Shown here piece after piece: positions 37,572-48,790 of a stretch of DNA of 64,000 nt. The position numbers and the translations under genes were made by a program. The DNA comes from Carpediemonas membranifera. Its lineage: Eukaryota > Fornicata. Where the stretch lies: assembly GCA_019828565.1 (NCBI GenBank), contig JAHDYR010000045.1:1-64000 (forward strand), read 5' to 3'. The notes under the pieces are model-generated. The model did not search any database. It had not been told where the DNA came from and saw nothing but the letters and a program-made list of their open reading frames with translations. Numbering within the stretch: position 1 is the first letter of the stretch; the number at the start of each line of letters is the position of its first letter.

Positions 37572-39557
37572 TCAGTACTCCCTGAAACGCTCATTGAGCC
37601 AGTCTACAGTCCAACCCAAGAGCGTCGCCGTCTTCTCCGCGGGCACACAAGAACACATACAGGGGTTCACTCCCTTGGGGGAACAGCTGCGGTCATTCAA
37701 CCCGCCTTGTGCGGCATACTTGATGCTACTGTGTCTGAGTCGCGATAAGTCCCCGACGCCGGGGAAAACAATGTTTGCCATGAAGAAGAACTTGTACGGG
37801 CGGGTCGCCAAGGTGAGCTTAAGGTGTGTATTGCCGTCTCTCACGAAAGAATAGGCCTCATACACCTTAGCAAGGGTGTGAAGCCCGCACACGTCCCGGT
37901 GAGCTTCAGTGACCTTATTCACGTCGTCAACCACCAGCTGCGCGATGCGCCATACAGCCGGCGCGGTCGTGTCGAGGATAGTGATCGGCTCAGGGTGGAA
38001 GCGGCACCAATAGTCGGAGATGCCCGCGTCGGCGCAGGTGCGGTTGAACGGCATAGGGTGGAGCACCGACCGTTCTTCGTGGTATTGGGATATATCAGTA
38101 ACATCAAGGCCAAGTAAATCAACGAGAGAGCTGAATATGTCCCGCATGCCGAGCAACACCCTCTCATTACCGGCCATGGCGGCCGCCTCCTCAGCGTGGG
38201 TGTCACTCCACGTCATGGGCACCAACACAGACAGATGGGGGTTCCTGTGCTCCCAGATGACCTGGGACGAGGCATATGCCCGGCCGTAGTGGAGCCCGTG
38301 GTCGGATGCCAGCACCACGGCAGTGTCGCCCCGCTCGACGAGGGTCTGGATGAGGAGCAGGAGCTCGGGCTGGATGTAGCCGAGGCGGAAGAGGCTGTTG
38401 CCGTTGTGCGCCTCTTCGATGGGGATGTAGGTAAACGCCCGCTGGCCAGACGCGTCGACCCGTTCGTGGAAGTCGAGCGCGTGCCTTGCCTGCTGGGCAA
38501 AGGACCCCTCGGCGCCATTGCACACCTTACCTGTCTGGTGACAGTGTGACAATGCTTCGAATATCGGGTCGCATGCGAAACCCGTCATGGCCACATCCCA
38601 GTCATCGTAGTTCGGAACAAAGTACATTCTGACATCATCACCACAGCACTGGCTGAAGATGCCTGTAGTCCACCCCTGCTCCCTCGCCGCTTCCCACAGC
38701 AAGGTTCGTCTCTTGTCGTCCCATAGAGCCCCGGTGAACATCGCCTGCTGGTTTGGCTGAGAGTTCGTCCCAACTACGCTGAGGAACGGAAAGGAATACA
38801 GGTCATACGGCACAGGGAGGTCGCCCAGAGACTGTAGATAGCTGACGACGTCTGGCAGCTGTCGGTTAAAGTTGGCCCTGGAAGTGCTGTCGATCATGAT
38901 CATCGCGACGTGCTTGAACCCTTCAGTGCTGGCAGGGTCAGCTGGAACCTTGCCGACGAGGCCGGCCTCGAAGTCCGGCATGTGGTACATGAGCTGGAAT
39001 GTGTTATATTTCCTCATCTTTGACTTCCGCAGGATTTGGGTGACCAGGACGTTCGAACGCACGGCAATAGCACTCTCGAGCGGGCTGGACTGGAGGTCGT
39101 CGGTCATAATCCGGTGTTTTCTCTCCGGGATGTTGTCGTGCTGTGCATAGATCAGCCCGGCCTTGGTCGGGATGATGATATCATCCTGGGGCGCCCGGAC
39201 GAGGTTGGACTTGTGGCCAGAGCATGGTGCGGGAGACTGGACAACGTGGCGCCGGATACTAGAGGCAATGACACGAGCCCCGCGCTCCTCTTCGGGCGGA
39301 GGGGCGGTTAGGCCCGCCCCGAATGCCGCGTGGACATCATACGAGTGATTTCTGAAAATGAGGGGCACGGTGTCGTTGAATTTGGGATACAGCGGGTCAC
39401 TGGCGCCCTTTGAGTTCGCTAGAAGCAAATCAGGCACGGATTCGTGGAGGTAGAAAGAATAGAAGCAGAGAACGCTGCACAAGCACAGCAGTGCTGTCAT
39501 GGATACTAAAGGGAGTGCTATGCGCGAACAAACGCGCAAGAAACTCCCTTTCCCCAT
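37572..39557 (-). CDS. DUF229/sulfatase-like type II membrane protein
   Basis: 661 residues from ATG 39557. A short cytoplasmic N-terminus is followed by a single hydrophobic segment near residues 13-38 (LVSMTALLCLCSVLCFYSFY), suggesting a signal anchor with the rest in the secretory lumen or outside. The lumenal part has DUF229/alkaline-phosphatase-like landmarks: MIMIDSTSRANFNRQLP, FLSVVGTNSQPNQ, TTGIFSQCCGDD and VLASDHGLHYGR (metal-binding Asp-His). Such proteins are poorly characterised hydrolase-fold proteins of many protists and animals. The open frame extends upstream into the Ty3 LTR, but those codons are retroelement sequence, so ATG 39557 is the better start. The element sits 43 bp upstream and may affect expression. 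Confidence 0.85.
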   Translation of the reverse strand: MGKGSFLRVCSRIALPLVSMTALLCLCSVLCFYSFYLHESVPDLLLANSKGASDPLYPKFNDTVPLIFRNHSYDVHAAFGAGLTAPPPEEERGARVIASSIRRHVVQSPAPCSGHKSNLVRAPQDDIIIPTKAGLIYAQHDNIPERKHRIMTDDLQSSPLESAIAVRSNVLVTQILRKSKMRKYNTFQLMYHMPDFEAGLVGKVPADPASTEGFKHVAMIMIDSTSRANFNRQLPDVVSYLQSLGDLPVPYDLYSFPFLSVVGTNSQPNQQAMFTGALWDDKRRTLLWEAAREQGWTTGIFSQCCGDDVRMYFVPNYDDWDVAMTGFACDPIFEALSHCHQTGKVCNGAEGSFAQQARHALDFHERVDASGQRAFTYIPIEEAHNGNSLFRLGYIQPELLLLIQTLVERGDTAVVLASDHGLHYGRAYASSQVIWEHRNPHLSVLVPMTWSDTHAEEAAAMAGNERVLLGMRDIFSSLVDLLGLDVTDISQYHEERSVLHPMPFNRTCADAGISDYWCRFHPEPITILDTTAPAVWRIAQLVVDDVNKVTEAHRDVCGLHTLAKVYEAYSFVRDGNTHLKLTLATRPYKFFFMANIVFPGVGDLSRLRHSSIKYAAQGGLNDRSCSPKGVNPCMCSCVPAEKTATLLGWTVDWLNERFREY

Positions 39558-39604
39558 CTCTTTGGCCGAGATCTCTGAAGTCGGAATCCAGTTTGATCCC
39601 CAAC

Positions 39605-39696
39605 TGATGCATTCAAATCCCCTAGTTTGGACCATTTACACCACCACGGGTCTAAACCTCCTCAGTAAACACATTGTTTGACCCTTCAATAGCACA
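39605..39696 (+). repeat. 5' LTR (92 bp)
   Basis: Begins TGATGCATTC and ends AATAGCACA (TG...CA). Identical over all 92 bases to 44255-44346 as far as I can read. Very short for a Ty3 LTR. Confidence 0.93.
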
Positions 39697-39705
39697 GTAA
39701 TTACT
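39696..39705 (+). promoter_or_regulatory. Palindrome at the primer-binding position
   Basis: AGTAATTACT is a perfect 10-bp palindrome that starts on the last LTR base, where the primer-binding site should be. There is no TGG as expected for a tRNA 3' end. The same palindrome occurs at 56936-56945 in the same position of another element. It may serve a self-priming mechanism as known for Tf1-type chromoviruses. Confidence 0.5.
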
Positions 39706-39709
39706 TCGC

Positions 39710-40276
39710 ATGAAGAAGGATGACGATGACGACGACTCAAAAGGGACCTACCCGAAGTATCTCCGGCACACTGCAGCCGACTGGGTGAGGTTCCGCATGA
39801 GCTACGCACTCTATGCTGAAGATGAGGTCAAGCCGAAGACCCTCTCCGAGTGTATCGACGCGAAAGTGAGAACAAGTATCAAGGGTGCGTACCAAGCTCT
39901 GGAGGACGACGAAAGCTCCGATGACAGCTCTGACAGCTCGAGTGAAGACGACGAGGAGATGTTCAGCGCCAACGAGGGTAGCGACAGCAGCAGGGGCGGC
40001 GAAGACGCGCACGCCCTGTGGCGTACTAAGCCTAGTTCAGGAATGTTTATAATTTCGACACACAGGTGTCGTGGTCTTAAACTGCAATATATAAATTATG
40101 GTGTACTGTCCATAACAGCCCAGAGCGACTCCGAGGATGACGCCCGGAGCTCACTCATCGCTAACCCGGCCCGGAAGAAGAAGACAAGCGGCAAGACGAC
40201 CGCCCGGGACGACGCTTTGCTCCGGTACATCATGGCTCAAGACCAAGAGAAGAAGGAGGCTGACATGGGACATTAA
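39710..40276 (+). CDS. Chromovirus gag-like ORF
   Basis: 188 residues from ATG 39710, five bases after the palindrome. The start is Asp-rich (KKDDDDDDSKG), followed by a conserved-looking gag segment (AADWVRFRMSYALYAEDEV) similar to the second gag at 57171 (SWYSFRDNYRSF). A long acidic Ser/Asp tract follows. The stop is in CATTAAATA. The pol ORF lies in the same frame 126 bp further, behind several stops. A 96-bp AT-rich insert (40023-40118) bounded by GT and AG could be an intron. Confidence 0.7.
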   Translation: MKKDDDDDDSKGTYPKYLRHTAADWVRFRMSYALYAEDEVKPKTLSECIDAKVRTSIKGAYQALEDDESSDDSSDSSSEDDEEMFSANEGSDSSRGGEDAHALWRTKPSSGMFIISTHRCRGLKLQYINYGVLSITAQSDSEDDARSSLIANPARKKKTSGKTTARDDALLRYIMAQDQEKKEADMGH

Positions 40277-40312
40277 ATATTCCATGGTATTTACCTATGG
40301 TTAAATACGTCA

Positions 40313-40348
40313 GGCCATTTACTATGCCGTGAGGTATAGTAAATGGCC
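40313..40348 (+). promoter_or_regulatory. Perfect 13-bp hairpin between gag and pol
   Basis: GGCCATTTACTAT (40313-40325) and ATAGTAAATGGCC (40336-40348) pair perfectly around a 10-nt loop. It lies in the 126-bp gap between the gag-like stop and pol and could influence translation or RNA packaging. Confidence 0.8.
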
Positions 40349-40414
40349 AAATCTGACAATAAGTAAGTTTGATTCTTCACCTCTTTCACCCGTTACCGCC
40401 ATGTGTTCACGGAT

Positions 40415-43400
40415 ATGGTAGATCTGTTCGAGAAGGTCGGATCCCTGGATGCTAGAGAGCTCCAGGAGATCGTTCTGGCGAGCCTCGATGACGAGACGAT
40501 CGCATCGTCTCTTCGCTCTGCTGTTCTTTCCAAGTCAACAGTCGCGAAGTCGTTGAAGGTCATAGCAAAGTACCTACGGGCCCGAACAGAGGCCATGCGA
40601 GAGTTTGACCTGGTGCCGAGCAGCCGGCTCGCGGCCCTACAGAAGCAGCTCGAGTCACTGAAGGACAAGCCGAGAGAGGAGCGGAAGATGCCAGCGAGGA
40701 CGGGAGAGCGCAGACGCAATGACGGCGCGGCCGAGGGGGCCAAGCCTGAGCGGCGGCAAGGGGGCCGCGGCTGCTTCAACTGCGGCGAAAAGGGTCACGA
40801 CTCGGCCGACTGCCCACACGAGGAGCCGAAGTGCTTCAGGTGCGGCGAGTTCGGCCACAAGTCGCACCAGTGCACAGTTGTAAAGCCATCTGAGTATCCT
40901 TTCTGTTTTATGTTAGCGTCCAAGACTATCTGGCAGGAGAAGGCCAGTCTGCTGGGCGAAGAGTTGATCGTCCGCATGGACACCTGCTCCTCGTTCAGCG
41001 TCGTGCCGAGGGACTGGGCCGTCGAGAAGGGACTGAAGATCGTCACTCGGGGCGAGACAGTCCGCTTGGCTGACGAGTCGATGAGGAGGGTCTACCGAGT
41101 GTTGTCGGATGTGCCGATCACCCTCCACCTCGACAGAGAGGTCACCGCGACGCCGACCTGGTATGCGATGGACAAGGCCGAGTCGTTCCTCATCAACATG
41201 GAGGTGATTGACTCCCTCGGCCTAATCAACCGCAACCTTGACACCGAAGCAGACCCCATCCAGGTCATCTCCAAGCTCACAGAGGACTGGGCCGAGAGAT
41301 ACAGCGACGGCTTCGGCGATGCAGGCGAACCAGCAGACCTTAAGCCGTTCAAGGTCACGCTGAAGAAGGAAGCCCGACCCTACTTCCGTCTGCCCCGAAG
41401 GTTCCCAAGACAGGTGGAGGATGAACTCCGGTCAGAGATGCAGAAGCTGGAGGACAGCGGGATCATCATCCCAACCAAGTCTCCCTGGAGCAGCTCAATG
41501 GTCATGGTGCGGAAGAAGGCCGGGACATGGCGGCCGTGCATGGACTACTCGCCGCTGAACGAGCTCCTGGCGTCCATGACCCAGCACGACTTGCCGTCGA
41601 CGGAAGAGCTGATCGAGAGGCTGAAGGGCAACAAGTACTTCGCAGCACTTGACCTCAGCAAGGCCTTCCATCAGGTCCCGGTGCACCCCGACACACAGGA
41701 GTACCTGGCGTTCACGTACTCCAAGGGGCACTATACCTACACTACGATGCCGTTCGGCCTTGCCACCGCGGCTGGCCATATGCAAGAGGCCTTAGAGGAG
41801 GCTTTCGCGGACATGCTGGGCACGGCGTGTCTTGTGTACGTGGACGACATCATCGTCTATGGGTCGACCTGGGAAGAGTACCAGGCGAACCTGATGCGGG
41901 TGATGGACCGGGTGCGAGAGAAGAAGCTGAAGCTCAACAAGAACAAGTGCTTTTTCGGGTTGACGGAGGTGGAGTACCTCGGATGGATAGTGTCGGCGGA
42001 GGGAAAGCGCATCCCCCATGGCGCGTCCATGGTGTCCAGGAGCTGCCCGACCCGACAAACGTGAGTGACGTCAGGTCCACATTGGGCATCTTCAACTTCT
42101 TCTCCCGGTTCATCCCCGGCTACGCGGACATCACCGAGCCGATCCGCAAGCTGGAGATCAAGGGCCAGACGTTCGTGTGGGGCGACCCCCAGAGAGAGGC
42201 GTTCAAGAGACTGAAGAAGATCGTCACCTCCCCCACACTGTTGGTCACACCGGGCCCTGACGACCGCCTACAGCTGTTCACCGACGCGTCCGACACCGGT
42301 GTCGGCGCAGTGCTGGTCAGAGTCGAGGACGACGGGTCGAAGCGACCTGTGATGTTCTTCTCCAAGGCCCTGACAGCAAGCCAGCGCAAGTGGAGCACCT
42401 ACCGCAAGGATGCATTCTCCATCATAGCGGCCACGAGGAAGATGAGACGGTTCCTGGCCACAAGGGAGTTTGAGATGTTCACGGACCACCGTAACCTCGT
42501 GTACACGTGGGGCAACGTCGACCCCATGGTGCAGCGCTGGGCACTTGAGCTGGGCAACCTCAAGTTCAGCATCACTGGTAATACGGTCGCGGACGGCCTG
42601 TCCAGAATGCCCCGCGCAGAAGCCGAGAGCCTGACACCAGAGCAGCAGGGTGCGATCGTGTCCGTGATGTGTGGAGCAGTCGACGCAGCGGAGGAAGAGT
42701 CGGAAGAAGTCGCCGCCGACGAGCCGAGAGTTCGGTTCCGCGTAGAGGCGGCAGGACAGCCTGACCAGCGCGACGAGGCAGACGAAAGCGACACCGAGGA
42801 AGCAGCCGGGACAGACGAGGGCGACACCCTTGACGCCGAGCCCGAAGAGGAGGGCACGTTCCCGGCCATACCCGAGTCCCAGAAGCTGCCACGCTTCAAG
42901 TCCGTTCACGGACCTGGCACCGGTCACCACGGCGTTGACCAGACGCTGTGGAAGCTCGAGGATAAGGGATTGCGCTGGGACACTGCGGACACGGACGTCC
43001 AGAGGATGGTTAAGGAGTGCCCCGTGTGCCAGAAGAACGCCGAACACAGGTCACGCGAGCAATATCAGGAGCAGCTGCGCATGCCAGCGTCGCCGTTCAG
43101 TCGCGTGTTCGCCGACACCATCAACATGGCAGAGGCAGACCAGGGTTACCGGTACATCCTGGTGCTGGTGGAGGAGTCGACGAGGTGGGTCACCCTGTGC
43201 CCACTGAAGACGGTGACCTCCGCCGCCACCATCAGAGCAATCAGGGAAAGATACCTCACACACTTCCCGCCCCCGGTCGAGTGGGTGACCGATAGCGGAC
43301 GGCAGTTCGACTCGAAGGAGTTCAAGTCGTTCGCGGCAGAGCTAGGCGGGGGCGCGAAGACGACCACCCCGTACCATCACGAGGAGAATGGGATAGTTGA

Positions 43401-44229
43401 GCGCAGGAACCGCGAAGTGAACCGCCACCTCAGGGACGAGATGCATCAGCGCGGCACGAAGCAATGGGTGGGCCTACTGCCAGCGGTTCAGAACATCATC
43501 AACCAGGCTAGATCTGCCACGACAGGCACGTCACCCTGGAAGCTAGTGGTGTCCACAGAGCGGGAAGGGAAGATGACACTGTCGAACCAGGAGAGAGCCG
43601 ACGTTACGGACGTCATTGACAAGATGGTCCGGAACGAGAAGATGAGATCTCAACAGCGCAAGGAAGCGGCGAAGAAGACGTACGACGCGGCCAAGGCCAG
43701 ACAGGACAAGCACAACAAGAGGACACCGACCCGTATCACAGCCAAGGCGTGGGTCATGGTCGACAGGGATGCCGAACAGAGGGGGAAGATCCAGCTACGA
43801 TGGAGAGGCCCACTTCAGCTGGTCAAGAAGGCACCTGGAAACGCCAGCTCGTTCGTGATAAGGGACCCCGAGACGAACAAGACGTATAAGAAGCACGTGA
43901 AGCATCTGAAGCTCGCAGAAGGCGACTGGGATGAGGAGAAGGCGAAGGCAGAATGCGCCAAGGACCGTATGCACACGTATATCAAAGAGATCGTCACGCA
44001 CAGGATCAAGAAGGACGTGATGAAGACGCCAGAGGTGAAGGTGCGCTGGTTAGGATACGAGCCAGCAGACGACACGTGGAGAAACCCAACGGACGAGGAT
44101 ATGAGAGATAATGCGATACTTCAGCAGTACCTGCAGGTGAATACACCCCTAGAGGAAGCCATGAAGCGGTTTGATGATTTGAAGCTCAGAATGTCGGCCC
44201 GCCAATCTAATGGCACTCGGCAGGATTAG
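40415..44229 (+). CDS. pol: Chromovirus polyprotein (one frameshift)
   Basis: From ATG 40415 (the frame opens at 40403): capsid-like helical region, two zinc knuckles (CFNCGEKGHDSADC, CFRCGEFGHKSHQC), protease with MDTCSS in place of the usual D-T-G-A, reverse transcriptase (DLSKAFHQV, MPFGLATA, YVDDIIVYG), then at about 42014 a shift in a C5 run to the frame that carries the connection domain (NVSDVRSTLGIFNFFSRFIP), RNase H (LFTDASDTGVGAVLV, MFTDHRNLV), an acidic linker, integrase (CPVCQKN; ADTINM; TDSGRQFDS; NGIVERRNREVN) and a C-terminal chromodomain (VKVRWLGYEPADDTWRNP). Chromodomains direct integration to modified histone tails. The protease Gly to Cys change would probably weaken catalysis. 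Apart from the frameshift the gene is intact. Confidence 0.9.
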
Positions 44230-44238
44230 ACATCGCAT

Positions 44239-44254
44239 TGAAGGAGGGGGGTAG
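44239..44254 (+). promoter_or_regulatory. Polypurine tract
   Basis: TTGAAGGAGGGGGGTA-like purine run directly before the 3' LTR; primes plus-strand DNA synthesis in LTR elements. Confidence 0.8.
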
Positions 44255-44346
44255 TGATGCATTCAAATCCCCTAGTTTGGACCATTTACACCACCACGGG
44301 TCTAAACCTCCTCAGTAAACACATTGTTTGACCCTTCAATAGCACA
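44255..44346 (+). repeat. 3' LTR (92 bp)
   Basis: Matches the 5' LTR at 39605-39696; followed by the duplication CCAAC. Confidence 0.93.
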
Positions 44347-44542
44347 CCAACGATGAAGCAGGAAATGAGCGCCGGGGCCGGCTAGGACGGTGCGACTGCA
44401 CACGTATGCTCTGTAGCTCTACTCCACCGTGTTCTCTCTGGGACGATGGTTCGTTCAGATGTCGGCCATCCATAAAGCAGGCAAGTTACTTTTTTGCAAG
44501 GGGATATTTCTCTCATACATTCTCCATCCAACCATTTACATA

Positions 44543-45277
44543 TTAGACAACGCCAGCTTCCACGATGGCGATGGCAGCCTCGTAATCGGCCATCTCGTCG
44601 ACCTCGGTGGCTTTGAGATGCGTCACATCGACAGCCTTGAGGGCGCCGCCGTGCTCGCAGTAGATGGAGAGCACGTCGTCGAAGTACTTGTTGGTGAGGC
44701 CCTTCCCGTTGAGGAACTCGACCATGGGAGCGCGGGGGACCTTGTAGACACCGATAGCTTCGCCCTGGCCACCGATCTGCTTGCCGAGGCGCTCAATCAT
44801 GTGAGTCTGCTCGTCGAAGTGTGCCTTGACGCATTCGTCGTCGATGTCACCGCAGATTACAGCAACGTTGTTCTGCTCATCCCGGGCAGAAAGGCGGAGG
44901 ATGTCGATGTCCATGACGACGTCGCCGTTGATGCAGACAACAGACTCCTCGGTCATCTCCTGCAGGCCGATGCGGGCGGACTCGGCGGTGTTGGTCGTGT
45001 TGTAATCATGGTTCATGTGAACAACAAGACCAGGTTCAATCGCGCGGATGTACGCCTCCATCTCTTCAGCTACGTTACCAAGGACGACATGAATGTCCGC
45101 GATCAAGCCTTCTTCACGAAGAGTGCGAAGCTGCTTAATCTGGCGCGAGACGATTGTATTACCGTCAGGAAGGGGTACGAAGCTCTTATGGCGTTGAGGC
45201 TCCTCTAGATGAGGCAAAAGCCTCGTACCATTGCCAGCAAGAAAAATAAGGGCTGGAACACCGCCGTTAGCGACCAT
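44543..45277 (-). CDS. LicC-like nucleotidyltransferase
   Basis: 244 residues from ATG 45277. The N-terminus has the nucleotide-binding loop (FLAGNGTRLLPHLEEP then HKSFVPL) of sugar-1-phosphate/choline-phosphate nucleotidyltransferases, with a metal-binding INGDVVMD further on. The pattern of a phosphocholine- or sugar-type NTP transferase that lacks extra domains is close to LicC-like cytidylyltransferases. It probably makes an activated headgroup or sugar in the cytosol. Complete, single exon. Neighbours are a retroelement on one side and the TPR/ARF block on the other. Confidence 0.75.
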   Translation of the reverse strand: MVANGGVPALIFLAGNGTRLLPHLEEPQRHKSFVPLPDGNTIVSRQIKQLRTLREEGLIADIHVVLGNVAEEMEAYIRAIEPGLVVHMNHDYNTTNTAESARIGLQEMTEESVVCINGDVVMDIDILRLSARDEQNNVAVICGDIDDECVKAHFDEQTHMIERLGKQIGGQGEAIGVYKVPRAPMVEFLNGKGLTNKYFDDVLSIYCEHGGALKAVDVTHLKATEVDEMADYEAAIAIVEAGVV

Positions 45278-45580
45278 TTTCTATTGTTTTCGTTTGTCCG
45301 TTTGAGTCGACTGTGCGCGAAGTCTATCAACCGAAAATAGCAGAACAGTATTGGCTCAGCATTGATAAAGCTTCAACGGTTCCCATGCCCGACCATTTAG
45401 AACACTTCACAGCCTTTCAACCGCCTTCCGTGCTTCACGACGAGAATTCGCAGGATAAAAAAATTTGGTCTGACAGGACTGTAGTCACGTGACCGAGCTG
45501 CGTCTAATAGAATGCGGCGTATAGCAACGCACACTTCCCAGCTGAGATGCTCCTTGCTATTCTTACAAAACGAATAATGG
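45278..45580. other. Intergenic
   Basis: 303 bp between the nucleotidyltransferase start and the TPR gene's stop. No gene or clear motif. Confidence 0.4.
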
Positions 45581-45965
45581 TCACCCCATCTGCAAATCAA
45601 GGTCAGGATTGTCGATAGCAAGCTCGATGATAGCCTGCCAGTCGCTGTCGTTGCCCAACCGGACGGATTTGTAGAACGCTCGCGAGGCCGCTTCTGGCTG
45701 GCCGCAATGATGGAGGGAATAGGCCAATATGTGCTGTGCCTCCTTCAATGTCGCATCATTACGCAGACAATGCTTCACAGCCTCGATAGCGAACGGGTAA
45801 TTGTGCAATTTGTAGAATCCACGAGAAACATAGAGCCAGGAGATCGCATCTGGATAAAAACGACTGACAATACGTACCTTCTGGCAAGAACCCTACGTTT
45901 TCGAGCAGGTGGTCATTAAGCGACAGTGTCGCCATCAATAGTTTTTCGAACAGTATAGCGATCAT
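45581..45965 (-). CDS. Small TPR protein, spliced (copy 1)
   Basis: Exons 45965-45878 and 45849-45581 encode 118 residues. The intron (45850-45877, 28 nt, GTACGT...TATCCAG) joins GAA|G to AT GCG. The product is TPR-like: SWLYVSRGFYKLHNYPFAIE then AQHILAYSLHHCGQPEAASR form two antiparallel helix pairs with the Gly/Ala/Tyr/Pro pattern of tetratricopeptide repeats. Without splicing neither half would be complete. Tandem to the ARF gene and duplicated with it. It may bind a partner protein; more cannot be said. Confidence 0.7.
45850..45877 (-). other. 28-nt intron in TPR gene (copy 1)
   Basis: GTACGTATTGTCAG...TTATCCAG on the minus strand. The second gene copy has the same at 47371-47398. The 5' splice site GTACGT is shared with the intron at 54410-54439. 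Confidence 0.7.
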
Positions 45966-46229
45966 TAAAGTGCACCCTCGATCAATTGGTAGTCTTTGCA
46001 GACCACAAACGGTGATGACCTACCCTGCGTTGTCCCGGATCCGTGGCCACAGTCCAGTGCCAGTCCACCACACGCTCAAACGGGAATCCGCTTCAATAAA
46101 CACGTGGATGTGGTGGCATGCGGAGCGTTTGCACACAGTCCTAAGTGAGTGCTGGCTTACCCTAGCCTGGTGATCACAACTAAAGCGAACTTGCAATTCT
46201 GCGAATCAGCAGGGGATTTAGTGACAAAA

Positions 46230-46778
<549 letters not shown>

Positions 46779-47103
46779 TTATTGGGGTGTTGTGTCCGTG
46801 AAGTTTTTTTTCACCCATACCATTTTTTTATCCACGTCCAGTTATTTCTGCACTCAGCACCACAGCCGGTCTGGCAAGCATCCACCCTGGAGGATGTGAA
46901 TACGGACCGAATGGTGCGCTCATGAAGATTCTGGAGAGTTGGAAGTCAGGGCCTTTACCTGCACTGCTCTGCACCAAGTGAGCACACCCTTGCACGTTCC
47001 TGCGACGAAATCATTCATCGTGATCCGGAGCCAGAGATTCGGTGTTTCTCTGTCGAAACAACTTTATCGGACGCTGGATTTACGAGAAAAAACGAATATG
47101 GTC

Positions 47104-48336
<1,233 letters not shown>

Positions 48337-48365
48337 AAAAAAAAATCAGGACGGGATTTAAGAGA

Positions 48366-48464
48366 AGACGGAAGACGACCACCCGTCAGTTGCAGATCGA
48401 GGCGGAGCTCGACGCCTTGGTATTTCGCTGCATCCTGCTCGACATGCTTGAGAATCACCAATAA
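48366..48464 (+). pseudogene. Short coding-like fragment
   Basis: An open end of about 32 codons (TRQLQIEAELDALVFRCILL) closes with TAA in ACCAATAAATG. It resembles the 3' end of an island-type gene. No upstream partner. Confidence 0.25.
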
Positions 48465-48559
48465 ATGTGAGAGACTTAACCCGACCTGGCAGCCACCAAC
48501 TCAGAGCAATCCAAGGCCGAGCCAGCCTCGGTGCCCACCGTGAAGCGGACATGGTCACA

Positions 48560-48790
48560 CTGTCCCAGCTCCATCCCAAGCTCCATCACCAAGAACCCCA
48601 GGAACGGCCAGATCATCATGACGAACTGGGAAGAAAATAAGTTCTGCACTGGAAGGGGGTGCCATCAGAACCCTTGAAGGGGCGGCCATATGATCATAGG
48701 CAACTCTGACACACTCGAACGGGCCGGCACGACTCCTGCTCCTCTAGATCGACTCCGAATGAAGAGAGACGGACGGATAGAGACCCCGAG
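48560..48790 (+). mobile_element. LINE ORF1 fragment
   Basis: Matches DNA at about 15940-16130 in LINE copy 1 (for example ACCAAGAACCCCA... GGCCAGATCATCATGACGAACTGGGA) with numerous differences and small indels. It is a decayed piece of the same ORF1. Confidence 0.7.

Larger units (their letters stand above)
39600..44351 (+). mobile_element. Ty3-type chromovirus, near complete, short LTRs
   Basis: A 4.74-kb element bounded by 92-bp LTRs that appear identical and by a 5-bp target-site duplication CCAAC (39600-39604 and 44347-44351). Internal order is gag-like ORF, hairpin, polyprotein (nucleocapsid, protease, reverse transcriptase, RNase H, integrase, chromodomain), polypurine tract. Only one lesion, a frameshift in a run of five C near 42014, separates it from an intact pol. 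Identical LTRs and a clean duplication point to recent insertion, directly 5' of the DUF229 gene and in the opposite orientation. Confidence 0.93.

Noticed and set aside
39558-39635. Upstream start for the DUF229 protein at 39635
   Set aside because: These codons come partly from the LTR of the inserted element; the ancestral start is more likely the internal Met at 39557.
40023-40118. 96-bp AT-rich segment in gag with GT/AG ends as an intron
   Set aside because: Length is a multiple of three with no stop, so splicing is not needed; the 5' end GTACTAAG and the size differ from the other introns. Left as a remark only.
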